The notes under the pieces were generated by a model. It was not told the DNA's origin and did not search any database. It saw only the letters and a list, made by a program, of their open reading frames with translations. Below, piece by piece: positions 16,874 to 26,443 of a stretch of DNA of 52,921 nucleotides. Both the position numbers and the translations under genes were made by a program. The DNA comes from an uncultured Pelagibacteraceae bacterium (GTDB lineage Bacteria > Pseudomonadota > Alphaproteobacteria > Pelagibacterales > Pelagibacteraceae), in assembly GCA_902559305.1 (NCBI GenBank), contig CACEHK010000004.1, positions 1 through 52,921 on the forward strand, in the 5' to 3' direction. Position 1 is the stretch's first letter; each line of letters begins with the position of its first letter.

Positions 16874-18169
16874 ATGAAAAAAATAATTTTAATTTTAGTT
16901 TCGTTGGTTTTTTTTATACCAAAAGTTTTCGCAATAACACTTTCTGAAGCACTTATTCAAGCTTATCAAAACAATCCAGAATTAAATGCTGAAAGAGAAA
17001 ATATCAAAGTTTCAGAAGAAGAATTAAATATTGCAATAGGAAATTATCTGCCAACGCTAACATTAAGTGGAAGCAAAAGTAAAGAAGACACAAATAAACT
17101 TACTAATCAATCAGGGGGAGACGCTTCAATATCAGATGTTGATCCATTATCAACCTCAATAAAAGTCGAACAAACCTTATTAGATTTTGGAAGAAATGCA
17201 GAATATGAAAAAAATAAAATTGGTATTAATCTTGCAAAGGCAAAACTATTAAAAAAAGAACAAAATATATTTTATAAAGCAGTAGAAGCTTATACTGGCG
17301 TAATTTTATCAAATGAAAAATTAAAAATTAATCAAAGCAATCTTAATTTATTAGAAAGACAAGTTGAGACCGATAGAATTAGACTAGAAAGAGGCCAATT
17401 AACTTTAGCAGATGTTGCACAATCCGAATCTTCTTTAGCTGAAGCCCAAGCAAAATTTATACAAGCTCAAAATGAAGTTTTAACAAGCAAATTGAATTAT
17501 GAAAATATTATTGGATCACTGTCCAACTCAAGTTTATTGGAAAAAAATTCAAAAATAAATGTTGAAATTCCAGGAAATTTAATTTCTGCGATTGAATTAT
17601 CAAAAAATAATAATCCAGATTTAACTATCGCTAAACTAGAATATGAACAATCTAAAAAAGATACTGTAATGGCAAAATCAGATTTATCTCCAACTGCAAT
17701 ATTATCTTTTGAAAGATCTTACAATGAAGATTTAAGCGCTACCTATGACGAAAGAGAAAAAGATGTGTTAAAAGCCACTTTGTCTTGGCCATTCTATTCA
17801 GGAGGTAAAAATAGAGCAATACATAAAAAAAATAAAAGTTTACAATCCAGAACAAGATTGCTTTTGGACAACACAATTAAAACTAATGAAACTAATGTTG
17901 CTAGCGCCTGGTCAAATTTGCAATCAAATAAAAGCTTATTAAATTCAGTTGAACTTCAAGTAAAGGCTGCAGAAATTGCAAATGAAGGAATTACTGCAGA
18001 ATATGAAAGTGGAGTAGGAAGAACTACTTTAGAGGTAATCCAATCAAATCTATTTTTGCTAAATGCTCAAATTTCTTTAGCTAATTCCAAAAGAAATTTT
18101 CTTCTTTCCCAATTTAATCTTTTGAAGACAGTTGGGTTACTTAACAGCGACTATTTAAACATTAAATAA
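16874..18169 (+). CDS. TolC-family outer membrane efflux protein
   Basis: A 431-aa outer-membrane channel component with a signal peptide (cut near residue 20, VFA|ITL). Two similar halves of long coiled helices are visible, starting TLSEALIQAYQNNPELNAERE and LISAIELSKNNNPDLTIAKLE. The GGKN...R segment and the LEVIQSNLFLLNAQISLANSKRN helix are typical of TolC from type I secretion/efflux. No membrane-fusion or ABC/RND partner is adjacent, so it likely serves systems encoded elsewhere. It starts immediately after the glycerate-kinase-like gene, ending an operon before recA. Confidence 0.92.
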   Translation: MKKIILILVSLVFFIPKVFAITLSEALIQAYQNNPELNAERENIKVSEEELNIAIGNYLPTLTLSGSKSKEDTNKLTNQSGGDASISDVDPLSTSIKVEQTLLDFGRNAEYEKNKIGINLAKAKLLKKEQNIFYKAVEAYTGVILSNEKLKINQSNLNLLERQVETDRIRLERGQLTLADVAQSESSLAEAQAKFIQAQNEVLTSKLNYENIIGSLSNSSLLEKNSKINVEIPGNLISAIELSKNNNPDLTIAKLEYEQSKKDTVMAKSDLSPTAILSFERSYNEDLSATYDEREKDVLKATLSWPFYSGGKNRAIHKKNKSLQSRTRLLLDNTIKTNETNVASAWSNLQSNKSLLNSVELQVKAAEIANEGITAEYESGVGRTTLEVIQSNLFLLNAQISLANSKRNFLLSQFNLLKTVGLLNSDYLNIK

Positions 18170-18212
18170 ATCAACGTTTTTTTAACCTAATAAATATTTT
18201 TATTGCCAATGA

Positions 18213-18227
18213 GAACAAAATGTGTAC
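18213..18227 (+). promoter_or_regulatory. LexA (SOS) box of recA
   Basis: GAAC-AAAATGT-GTAC read toward recA differs from the umuD box by one base in the second half-site and shares the flanks AGAACAAAAT and ACAT. It lies 49 bp before the recA ATG. A promoter-like TTGCCA (18203-18208) and TACATT (18225-18230), 16 bp apart, flank and overlap it, so LexA bound here would block RNA polymerase. Confidence 0.75.
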
Positions 18228-18276
18228 ATTTAATGTATGATTCGACTGTTAAAAAACGTAAAAAAAAAGGCAAAAA

Positions 18277-19392
18277 ATGACAAAAAATAACTTAAAAGTG
18301 GTGAAATCCACAAAAGATAAAGAATTGGAAAATAAAGAGAAGAATAAAGCTTTAGAAGCAGCAATTAGCCAAATTACAGATAATTTTGGAAAAGGCTCTG
18401 TAATGAAATTAGGCCAACAAAAAGCTATGGATGTTGAGTCTATTTCAACAGGATCTCTAAGTTTAGACCTCGCTCTTGGTATTGGAGGGTTGCCAAAAGG
18501 AAGAATTGTTGAAATTTATGGACCAGAGTCGTCTGGGAAAACTACATTAGCTTTACAAGTTATAGCTGAAGCACAAAAAGCGGGTGGTATTTGTGGTTTT
18601 GTTGATGCAGAACACGCACTAGACCCAGTTTATGCAAAAAAATTAGGTGTTAATACTGAAGAGCTACTAATTTCTCAACCAGATACTGGTGAGCAGGCTT
18701 TGGAAATTACTGATACTTTAATCAAATCAGGATCAATGTCAGTTATCGTAGTTGATTCTGTTGCAGCATTAACCCCAAGAGCAGAAATTGAAGGAGATAT
18801 GGGGGATCATCATGTTGGTCTTCAAGCAAGATTAATGAGTCAGGCATTAAGAAAACTAACTGGATCAGTTTCTAGAACAAATACAATGGTTATATTTATT
18901 AACCAAATAAGAATGAAAATAGGTGTAATGTTTGGAAGTCCAGAAACAACCTCAGGAGGAAATTCACTTAAATTCTACTCATCAGTCAGAATGGACATAA
19001 GAAGAATAGGTGCAATCAAAGATAAAGAGGAGATCATTGGAAATGCAACTAGAGTAAAAGTCGTTAAAAATAAAGTTGCGCCACCATTTAAAGTAGTTGA
19101 ATTCGATTTAATGTATGGAAAAGGAATAAGCAAAACTGGTGAATTGATTGACCTGGGTGCGAAAGCAGATATTGTAGAAAAGTCAGGGGCATGGTACGCT
19201 TACAAGGGTGAAAAAATTGGTCAAGGAAAAGAAAATGCAAAATTATACCTTGAACAAAATCCTAAAGCTGCAGCAGAAATAGAAATGGCAATAAGAGAAA
19301 AAGCTGGTCTTATTTCTGAAAAAATTGAAGGAAATCCTATTGAAAAAGAAAAAGTAGAATCTGCAGAAGAAGTTCCTACAAAAAAAAATTAG
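18277..19392 (+). CDS. recA: Recombinase RecA
   Basis: ATP-dependent strand-exchange protein and co-protease for LexA and UmuD. Walker [11 protein letters not shown] is at residues 82-91; [22 protein letters not shown], loop L1/L2 segments ([34 protein letters not shown]) follow in order. At 371 aa it is slightly longer than E. coli RecA, with about 20 additional N-terminal residues rich in lysine and a short acidic tail. It stands alone between its LexA-box promoter and a strong hairpin terminator, so it is probably monocistronic and SOS-induced. Confidence 0.98.
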   Translation: MTKNNLKVVKSTKDKELENKEKNKALEAAISQITDNFGKGSVMKLGQQKAMDVESISTGSLSLDLALGIGGLPKGRIVEIYGPESSGKTTLALQVIAEAQKAGGICGFVDAEHALDPVYAKKLGVNTEELLISQPDTGEQALEITDTLIKSGSMSVIVVDSVAALTPRAEIEGDMGDHHVGLQARLMSQALRKLTGSVSRTNTMVIFINQIRMKIGVMFGSPETTSGGNSLKFYSSVRMDIRRIGAIKDKEEIIGNATRVKVVKNKVAPPFKVVEFDLMYGKGISKTGELIDLGAKADIVEKSGAWYAYKGEKIGQGKENAKLYLEQNPKAAAEIEMAIREKAGLISEKIEGNPIEKEKVESAEEVPTKKN

Positions 19393-19411
19393 CATATAAC
19401 TTTTAGTTATC

Positions 19412-19439
19412 AAAAGGCGCTCTTTTGGGCGCCTTTTTT
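19412..19439 (+). terminator. Rho-independent terminator of recA
   Basis: A 9-bp stem (AAAAGGCGC at 19412-19420 with GCGCCTTTT at 19429-19437), an 8-base loop and a T run, beginning 20 bp after the recA stop. The GC-rich core stands out strongly against the AT-rich background. Confidence 0.92.
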
Positions 19440-19486
19440 CCCTTTAGACGTATAGACATCATATAAAAAAGCTGTATTTTAGAAAT

Positions 19487-22153
19487 ATGGCCGACAAAAC
19501 ATTAAATGAAATCAGGAGTACATTTCTCAAGTATTTTGAGAAAAATGATCACAAGATTGTGGAATCTAGCAATTTAGTTCCCAATAACGATCCAACATTA
19601 ATGTTTGCAAACTCAGGAATGGTACAATTTAAAAATGTTTTTACTGGGTTAGAAAAAAGAGATTATAAAAGAGCAACCACATCTCAAAAATGTGTAAGAG
19701 CAGGAGGCAAACATAATGATCTTGAAAATGTTGGCTATACACCTAGACACCATACATTTTTTGAAATGCTTGGAAACTTTTCATTTGGAGATTATTTTAA
19801 AGAACGAGCAATTGAATTAGCTTGGAACTTAATAACAAAAGATTTTGGATTAGATAAAAATAGGCTTTATTTTACTGTTTTTAATGAAGACGATGATGCT
19901 TTAAAGTTATGGAAAAAAATAACAGGTTTTGGAAATGACAGAATAATTAAAATTCCAACTTCTGATAACTTCTGGTCAATGGGCGAAACTGGACCTTGTG
20001 GCCCATGCTCAGAAATATTTTATGATCATGGAAATCATCTTAAAGGAGGTCTACCAGGCACAAAAGAACAAGACGGTGACAGATATATAGAAATTTGGAA
20101 TTTAGTCTTTATGCAATTTGAACAGATTTCAAAAGATAAAAGAATAAATCTACCAAAACCTTCTGTAGATACAGGGATGGGGTTAGAGAGAATTACTGCT
20201 TTATTACAAGGAACACATGATAATTATAAAACTGATCACTTTGAAAAATTAATTAAATCTATTTCAGATGCAGTCAAAACAAAACCTGATGAAAAAAATA
20301 TTTCTAGTTTTAGAGTTATAGCAGACCATCTTAGAGCAAGTTCATTTTTAATTGCTGAAGGCGTCCTTCCTTCAAATGAAGGTAGAGGTTATGTTCTTAG
20401 AAGAATAATGAGAAGAGGAATGCGACATTCCCATTTATTAGGTTCAAAGGAACCTATATTTTTTAATATATTTAAAACATTGATGGAAGAAATGAATGGA
20501 AATTATCCTGAGTTAAAAAGAGCTCAAGCATTAATTAAAGAAACTTTAAGAATGGAAGAAGAAAAGTTTTTAGTTTTATTAGACCGAGGTATGAAAATAC
20601 TAAATGAAGAAATAACAAAAATTGATAAAATTTTACCAGGAGATGTTGCTTTCAAGCTTTATGATACATATGGTTTTCCTTTAGATCTTACTGAAGATAT
20701 TTTAAAAAATAAATCATTAAAAATTGACAATAAAAAATTTAATGAACTTATGAATCAAAGCCGAGAACTTGCAAAAAAAAATTGGAAAGGTTCAGGAGAT
20801 AGTGCGGTTGATGATATTTGGTTTGGCATCAAAGATAAAATAGGACCAACAGAATTCCTTGGCTACGAAACTAATCAAGCAGAAGGAGTAGTAAAAAAAT
20901 TATTAAAAAATAACAAAGAAGTCGAAAATTTGAAAACTAATGATGTAGGAATGATAGTAGTTAATCAAACACCATTCTACGGTGAATCAGGGGGACAAGT
21001 TGGAGACACAGGAGAAATTGTAACAAGTGATTTTAAATTTAAAGTTTCAGATGTCCAAAAAAAACTTGGAGATCTTTTTGTTCACTATGGGAAAGTTATA
21101 TCAGGAGAAATTAAAATAAATCAAAATGTTGAATTGAAAATTGATATTGAAAGAAGAGACAATATTAGAGCTTATCACTCAGCAACTCATTTATTACATG
21201 AGTCATTAAGAAGAGTTTTAGGAACGCATGTTACTCAAAAAGGATCTTTAGTAGAAGCAGATCGACTTAGATTTGACTTCAGTCACATGAAACCAATTAC
21301 TCCGGAAGAAATAAATAAAATTGAGGATTTTGTAAATTCTATGGTTAACACAAAATCTGAAGTAAAAACTAGATTAATGACACCAAAAGAAGCTGTAGAT
21401 AATGGAGCTTTAGCTTTATTTGGTGAAAAATATGGTGATGAGGTCAGAGTTTTATCAATGGGAGATGAAAAAAATAACTATTTTTCTACAGAATTGTGTG
21501 GAGGAACTCACGTAAGAAATACAAGCGATATAGGAAAATTTAAAATTGTAAGCCAAAGCTCTATCGCTGCAGGAATAAGAAGAGTAGAAGCTTTAAGAGA
21601 TAAGCAGCTAAATGAATATTTTAATAAAAAAGAAAAACAAATTGACTTAGTTATTCAAAAAAATGAAGAGATAATTAATGATTTATCTAAAAAAATTATT
21701 AAGCTTGGAGGAAAACCAAACATTGATAATGACAATCATAAAACATTAATAAAAGATTTAACAAAACACTATGAACAGCTTTTAGTAAAATTTACCTTAA
21801 ATGATAAATCTAAAAATATAATTGATGATCAGACAATAAATAAAATTAAAGTAAGATTTCAAAAGGTAATTGATCTTCCACCTAAAGATTTACGTAATTT
21901 AGTTGATAATGGTAAAAAAGAATTAAAAGAAGGTATTGTAATAGTATTTGCTGTTAAAGATGACAAGATAGGTTTGGGTGTTGGAGTTACTGATAATTTA
22001 ATAGTTAAGTATGATGCAGTTAAACTTGTTAAAAAAGGATCCGAAGTTATTGGAGGAAAAGGTGGTGGCGGTAGACCAGATTTTGCACAAGCTGGAGGAA
22101 CTGATGGTTCAAAAATAGAAATTGCTTTTGATGCAATTAAATCTTTAATTTAA
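19487..22153 (+). CDS. alaS: Alanyl-tRNA synthetase
   Basis: Charges tRNA-Ala and edits mischarged Ser/Gly. The 888-aa protein has the class II catalytic core ([37 protein letters not shown]), the editing domain zinc motifs HSATHLLH and CGGTHV, and the C-terminal [16 protein letters not shown] segment. No domain is missing. Starts 48 bp after the recA terminator, so it has its own promoter. The last 9 bp overlap the convergent icd gene, leaving no room for a terminator between them. Confidence 0.98.
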   Translation: MADKTLNEIRSTFLKYFEKNDHKIVESSNLVPNNDPTLMFANSGMVQFKNVFTGLEKRDYKRATTSQKCVRAGGKHNDLENVGYTPRHHTFFEMLGNFSFGDYFKERAIELAWNLITKDFGLDKNRLYFTVFNEDDDALKLWKKITGFGNDRIIKIPTSDNFWSMGETGPCGPCSEIFYDHGNHLKGGLPGTKEQDGDRYIEIWNLVFMQFEQISKDKRINLPKPSVDTGMGLERITALLQGTHDNYKTDHFEKLIKSISDAVKTKPDEKNISSFRVIADHLRASSFLIAEGVLPSNEGRGYVLRRIMRRGMRHSHLLGSKEPIFFNIFKTLMEEMNGNYPELKRAQALIKETLRMEEEKFLVLLDRGMKILNEEITKIDKILPGDVAFKLYDTYGFPLDLTEDILKNKSLKIDNKKFNELMNQSRELAKKNWKGSGDSAVDDIWFGIKDKIGPTEFLGYETNQAEGVVKKLLKNNKEVENLKTNDVGMIVVNQTPFYGESGGQVGDTGEIVTSDFKFKVSDVQKKLGDLFVHYGKVISGEIKINQNVELKIDIERRDNIRAYHSATHLLHESLRRVLGTHVTQKGSLVEADRLRFDFSHMKPITPEEINKIEDFVNSMVNTKSEVKTRLMTPKEAVDNGALALFGEKYGDEVRVLSMGDEKNNYFSTELCGGTHVRNTSDIGKFKIVSQSSIAAGIRRVEALRDKQLNEYFNKKEKQIDLVIQKNEEIINDLSKKIIKLGGKPNIDNDNHKTLIKDLTKHYEQLLVKFTLNDKSKNIIDDQTINKIKVRFQKVIDLPPKDLRNLVDNGKKELKEGIVIVFAVKDDKIGLGVGVTDNLIVKYDAVKLVKKGSEVIGGKGGGGRPDFAQAGGTDGSKIEIAFDAIKSLI

Positions 22154-23359
22154 TTTTTTTTTGAGATTTCCATCAATTACATCAAGGAATTGATTTGTTG
22201 TAAGGTATTTATTTGTTGGATTAATTAAAATTGCCAAATCTTTTGTCATATAACCATTTTCAACTGTTTCAATGCAGACTTTTTCTAAAGTTTTAACAAA
22301 TTTTTTTAATTCTTCGTTATTATCAATTTTTCCTCTATGATAAAGTCCTCTAGCCCAGGCAAAAATAGATGCAATTGGATTTGTAGATGTTTCTTTTCCT
22401 TGTTGATGAAGCCGATAATGTCTAGTAACTGTTCCATGCGCCGCCTCAGCTTCTATAGTTTTACCATCTGGTGACATTAAAATACTTGTCATTAGTCCTA
22501 AAGAGCCAAATCCCTGTGCAATCGTATCTGATTGTACATCTCCATCGTAATTTTTACATGCCCAAATATAATTTCCATTCCATTTCATAGCACATGCAAC
22601 CATGTCATCTATCAATCTATGTTCATATGTTATCTTTCTTTCTTCAAACTTATCTTTAAATTCTTTATCAAAAATTTCTTGAAATAAATCCTTAAAACGA
22701 CCATCATATTTTTTCAAAATAGTATTTTTCGTTGAAAGATACACTGGCCATTTTCTATTTAGACCATAATTCATACAAGCTCTTGCAAAATCTTTTATTG
22801 ATTGATCGAGGTTATACATTGAAAGCGCTATACCTGGGCCAGGAAAATTAAATACATCAAATTCTTTTTTTTCTTTTCCATCCTCTGATGTCCATTTTAT
22901 TTTAAGTTTTCCTTTGCCAGGTACTTTGAAATCTGTAGCTCTATATTGATCTCCAAAAGCATGCCTACCTATACATATAGGATTAGTCCAGCTTGGGACT
23001 AGTTTTGGAATGTTCTTACATATAATTGGTTCTCTAAAAACTGTTCCTCCCAAAATATTTCTTATCGTACCATTAGGAGATCTCCACATTTTCTTTAAGT
23101 TGAATTCTTTAACTCTTGCTTCATCAGGAGTTATAGTTGCACATTTTATTCCAACACCATTTTTTTTAATCGCATTTGCACAATCAATAGTAATTTGGTC
23201 ATTGGTATTGTCCCTACTTTCCATGCCTAGATCATAATATTCAATTCCCAGATCTAAATATGGGAGAATTAATTTTTTTTTTATGAATTCCCATATGACT
23301 CTCGTCATTTCATCACCATCCAGTTCGACAATTGGATTTTTTACCTTAATTTTGCTCAT
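22145..23359 (-). CDS. icd: Isocitrate dehydrogenase, NADP-dependent (homodimeric, eukaryote-like type)
   Basis: Oxidatively decarboxylates isocitrate to 2-oxoglutarate in the TCA cycle. The 404-aa protein matches the type II NADP-IDH group shared with eukaryotes and alphaproteobacteria: [13 protein letters not shown] at the N-terminus, [19 protein letters not shown] for isocitrate binding, and [22 protein letters not shown] with the metal aspartates. [10 protein letters not shown] provides NADP contacts, giving NADPH. The gene is divergent from psd with 76 bp between, and convergent with alaS with a 9-bp overlap. Confidence 0.96.
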   Translation of the reverse strand: MSKIKVKNPIVELDGDEMTRVIWEFIKKKLILPYLDLGIEYYDLGMESRDNTNDQITIDCANAIKKNGVGIKCATITPDEARVKEFNLKKMWRSPNGTIRNILGGTVFREPIICKNIPKLVPSWTNPICIGRHAFGDQYRATDFKVPGKGKLKIKWTSEDGKEKKEFDVFNFPGPGIALSMYNLDQSIKDFARACMNYGLNRKWPVYLSTKNTILKKYDGRFKDLFQEIFDKEFKDKFEERKITYEHRLIDDMVACAMKWNGNYIWACKNYDGDVQSDTIAQGFGSLGLMTSILMSPDGKTIEAEAAHGTVTRHYRLHQQGKETSTNPIASIFAWARGLYHRGKIDNNEELKKFVKTLEKVCIETVENGYMTKDLAILINPTNKYLTTNQFLDVIDGNLKKKLN

Positions 23360-23435
23360 ATTTAGATGTATCTAAGTAATTGAATTTCGAGTTTTTATAT
23401 ACATATTAACCTAAAAATTATCAAAAGAAATAATT

Positions 23436-24083
23436 ATGCTAAATAGAATTTTTCCAAAAATACATAGCGAAGGGTACAAGTTTTTAGTTATATTTATATT
23501 TGCAACTATAATTCTGTATTTTATACATGGATTTTTAGGTTTTATAGGTTTGGTATTGTCAATTTGGGTTTATTATTTTTTTAGAGACCCTGATAGGATT
23601 TCAATCAATGATGATAATTACTTAACAAGCCCAGCTGACGGAGAAGTTTTACAAGTATTAGAAACAAATGGTCCAAAAGAACTTGAGTTAGAAAATAAAA
23701 AATTTACAAAGATAAGTATTTTCATGAACGTTTTTGATTGTCATGTAAATAGAACTCCTTGTTCTGGAAAAATTACAAAAATTTTATATAAACCAGGAAA
23801 GTTTTTCAATGCATCACTTGATAAAGCTAGCGATGAAAATGAAAGAAATTATTACAAAATTCATAATAATCTGGGAGAAGAAATTATAGTAGTTCAAATC
23901 GCAGGATTAATTGCAAGAAGAATAGTAGACGAATCTCATGAAGGCCAAGAACTTCAGCAAGGAGAGAGAATTGGAATGATTAGATTTGGAAGTAGAGCTG
24001 ATCTTTACTTTGAGAACTACAAATCATTAGTTAAAGTTAATCAAAAGACTATAGCGGGAGAAACTCTTTTAGCAAAAAAATAA
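23436..24083 (+). CDS. psd: Phosphatidylserine decarboxylase proenzyme
   Basis: Makes phosphatidylethanolamine from phosphatidylserine. The 215-aa short form (also seen in many alphaproteobacteria) has N-terminal membrane segments (about residues 15-48), SPADGEV, VFDCHVNRTP and the self-cleavage site in RFGSRADLY: cleavage between G185 and S186 would create the pyruvoyl group on S186 of the alpha chain. Directly coupled to pssA, whose ATG overlaps this TAA by one base, so the two consecutive steps of PE synthesis are made together. Confidence 0.94.
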   Translation: MLNRIFPKIHSEGYKFLVIFIFATIILYFIHGFLGFIGLVLSIWVYYFFRDPDRISINDDNYLTSPADGEVLQVLETNGPKELELENKKFTKISIFMNVFDCHVNRTPCSGKITKILYKPGKFFNASLDKASDENERNYYKIHNNLGEEIIVVQIAGLIARRIVDESHEGQELQQGERIGMIRFGSRADLYFENYKSLVKVNQKTIAGETLLAKK

Positions 24084-24880
24084 TGGAACAGCAAAAAAAA
24101 AATTTTAAACTTGTAAGTAATAAAAAAACTAGAGTTATTTTGCCAAATATGTTCACACTAATTGGTGTGTGTATTGGATTAAGTTCAATTAAATTTGCAT
24201 TCGATGGAAATTTTACATTATCAGTAATTGCAATAATAGTTGCAGCAATAATTGATGGGTTAGATGGAAGAATTGCAAGATTAATTAAAGGTACATCAAA
24301 AGTTGGCAAGGAACTGGACTCACTAACTGATGTAATTAGTTTTGGAGTTGCTCCAGCATTTATTATGTATTTTTGGAAATTAAATGAATTAGGAAGAATA
24401 GGTTGGTTAATTTGCTTGATCTATGTTGTTTGTGTTGCCTTAAGATTAGCGAGATTTAATATAAATTCGGATCAAGAGCCTTCATGGAAAGATAATTTTT
24501 TTGAGGGAGTACCTTCACCTTCAGGAGGCGTGATAGTTTTAATGCCTTTAATATATAGTTTAAGTGATTTTCAAATTTTTAAAGTTAATTATGATATAAT
24601 TGTACCAATATTATTTGTAACAGTCTCAATATTGCTAATAAGCAAAATACCAACCTATGCCCTAAAAAAAATATCTGTTCCTAGAAATATGACAATTTTT
24701 CTTCTTCTTGGTGTAGTCTCATATTTTGGTTTATTGTTAATCTACACTTTTAATGCAATTATTATATCAGGATTAGTATATTTTATAATGATACCAGTAA
24801 GCTTTATTCAATATAATAATTTAAAAAAAAAGTTCAAAGAGCAAGATACTTCAAATGAAGAACATGAAGATATTTTATAG
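24083..24880 (+). CDS. pssA: CDP-diacylglycerol--serine O-phosphatidyltransferase
   Basis: Membrane enzyme (265 aa, about seven hydrophobic segments) forming phosphatidylserine, the substrate of the upstream psd. The CDP-alcohol phosphotransferase motif DG-x2-AR-x8-G-x3-D-x3-D is seen as DGRIARLI..GKELDSLTD around residues 56-81. Within that superfamily the neighbouring psd, and FGVAPAF after the motif, identify it as PssA rather than PgsA. The next gene (GT8-like) starts directly after its TAG. Confidence 0.94.
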   Translation: MEQQKKNFKLVSNKKTRVILPNMFTLIGVCIGLSSIKFAFDGNFTLSVIAIIVAAIIDGLDGRIARLIKGTSKVGKELDSLTDVISFGVAPAFIMYFWKLNELGRIGWLICLIYVVCVALRLARFNINSDQEPSWKDNFFEGVPSPSGGVIVLMPLIYSLSDFQIFKVNYDIIVPILFVTVSILLISKIPTYALKKISVPRNMTIFLLLGVVSYFGLLLIYTFNAIIISGLVYFIMIPVSFIQYNNLKKKFKEQDTSNEEHEDIL

Positions 24881-25792
24881 ATGAAAAAAAATACAATAGT
24901 TTCATTAGCAGACTCAAACTATTTTGATTTATTAAATGAATTAGTAGACTCTATAATTAAATTTCCCGAAAGTAGTGAAATAGATATATCGATACTTGAT
25001 GCAGGACTATCTGATGAACAAAAAAATATTCTTTCAAAAAAGGTTACAAAAATTGTTAAAGCAGAATGGGATATCGAAGTACCTGGACATAAAATTAGGA
25101 AAAAAGAATGGTTAAAAAGCCAAGTATCAAGAGCATTTTTACCTAAATACTTTCCAGGATATAAAAAATATTTGTGGATTGATTGTGATGCCTGGGTACA
25201 TGATTGGTCTTCTATAGATCTATATTTAAAAGCGTGTGATGATGGAAAATTAGGAATAACCCAAACAATGGGACCCGGTTATAAAGTTATGTCAAAAGTA
25301 AAATGGGTTTTTGGAAAATTAGCAATAGTTAAATCTCAAAATTTTAAACATGCTGTAAGTTCAAAAATTGGATTAGAAAAAGCGAGAAAATTAGCTTTTG
25401 CACCACATATAAATATTGGAGTTTTTTCGTTAGAAGAAAACTCACCATGCTGGAAAAGTTGGCAGGAAAATTTAAAAATAACGTTAAGCTCAGGGAAAAT
25501 TTTTGGATCAGAAGGATTAGCTATAAATATGTCCGTTTATATCGATGAAGTAAAAACTGAATTCCTTCCTCTAAACTGTAATTGGATAGCAAGCAATTTA
25601 CTTCCAAAATATGATGAGAAAAAAAAAGTGTTTGTTGAACCATATTTACCTAATTATAAAATTGGAATTATGCATTTAGCTGCAGGGTTGTGGAAAGATG
25701 GAAAAGATATGAGAATTGATAAGAGCATAGAAATAAATATTAAAACTTTATCAGATAAGACAATTTTAAAGAGTTTAAGGTTTAAAAATTAA
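24881..25792 (+). CDS. GT8-like glycosyltransferase
   Basis: A soluble 303-aa protein with a nucleotide-sugar transferase (GT-A) pattern: N-terminal TIVSLADSNYFDLL, a DxD-type metal motif in LWIDCDAWV (D101, D103), NIGVFSLEEN, GSEGLAIN and IGIMHLAAGLWKDG. These resemble the GT8 (galactosyl/glycogenin-like) layout. No signal peptide or anchor is visible. Donor and acceptor are unknown. It starts right after pssA and ends right before rlmE, so it travels in the phospholipid operon; a glycolipid acceptor is conceivable but unproven. Confidence 0.7.
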   Translation: MKKNTIVSLADSNYFDLLNELVDSIIKFPESSEIDISILDAGLSDEQKNILSKKVTKIVKAEWDIEVPGHKIRKKEWLKSQVSRAFLPKYFPGYKKYLWIDCDAWVHDWSSIDLYLKACDDGKLGITQTMGPGYKVMSKVKWVFGKLAIVKSQNFKHAVSSKIGLEKARKLAFAPHINIGVFSLEENSPCWKSWQENLKITLSSGKIFGSEGLAINMSVYIDEVKTEFLPLNCNWIASNLLPKYDEKKKVFVEPYLPNYKIGIMHLAAGLWKDGKDMRIDKSIEINIKTLSDKTILKSLRFKN

Positions 25793-26404
25793 TTGAAAAA
25801 AAATAAAATTTCTAAAAGTTGGATTAATAGACAAAAAAAAGATATTTTTGTTAGACAATCAAAAATAGAAGGATATAGATCAAGAGCAGTCTATAAGCTC
25901 CAAGAGATAAATGATAAATTTAAAGTTTTTAATAATCAATCCTCAGTTTTAGATCTAGGTGCAGCACCCGGAAGTTGGTCTCAGTATATAAAAAGAAACT
26001 TTAAAAATATTAAATTAGCATCCATCGATATAATAAAATTTGATGAAATTGAAAATATATTCCAGATAACAGGAGATTTTACAGAAGAAAAATATAAAAA
26101 AAAAATTTTACAATTTTTTGATAGTAAAATTGATGTAGTCATATCTGATATGGCTGTGAATACAACCGGTAATAAAAATTTAGACTCTATACAAACAAGT
26201 GAGCTGTGTCTTGATGCAATGAGATTCTCTAAAGAAGTATTAAAAAAAAATGGAAAGTTTATTTCAAAGATTTTTGTAGGATCTACATTTAACGAAATTA
26301 TTAATGAATCTAGAAAAATTTTTAAAAATAATAAAGTTTTTAAGCCTAAAGCAAGTAGGAAAGAGTCAAAAGAGAGTTTTATAATTTCTAGCGTGCTACG
26401 TTAG
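25793..26404 (+). CDS. rlmE: 23S rRNA 2'-O-ribose methyltransferase RlmE
   Basis: SAM-dependent methylation of U2552 of 23S rRNA, needed for efficient large-subunit assembly. The catalytic K-D-K-E set is K35 (SRAVYKL), D119 (VVISDMAVNTTG), K159 (KFISKIFVG) and E194 (ESKESF); SAM binding is DLGAAPGSW at 54-62. The 203-aa length is normal. Translation probably starts at a TTG directly after the stop of the GT8-like gene: no in-frame ATG precedes the conserved WINRQKKDIFVRQSKIEGYRS region, and the spacing fits translational coupling. Confidence 0.94.
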   Translation: MKKNKISKSWINRQKKDIFVRQSKIEGYRSRAVYKLQEINDKFKVFNNQSSVLDLGAAPGSWSQYIKRNFKNIKLASIDIIKFDEIENIFQITGDFTEEKYKKKILQFFDSKIDVVISDMAVNTTGNKNLDSIQTSELCLDAMRFSKEVLKKNGKFISKIFVGSTFNEIINESRKIFKNNKVFKPKASRKESKESFIISSVLR

Positions 26405-26443
26405 GTGCTCTTTAATTTTTTTGAGAATCATATATACAAAAAC

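Noticed and set aside
26405-26443. GTG start of guaB immediately after rlmE.
   Set aside because: The added 13 residues do not resemble IMPDH N-termini, whereas the ATG at 26444 gives the conserved beginning.
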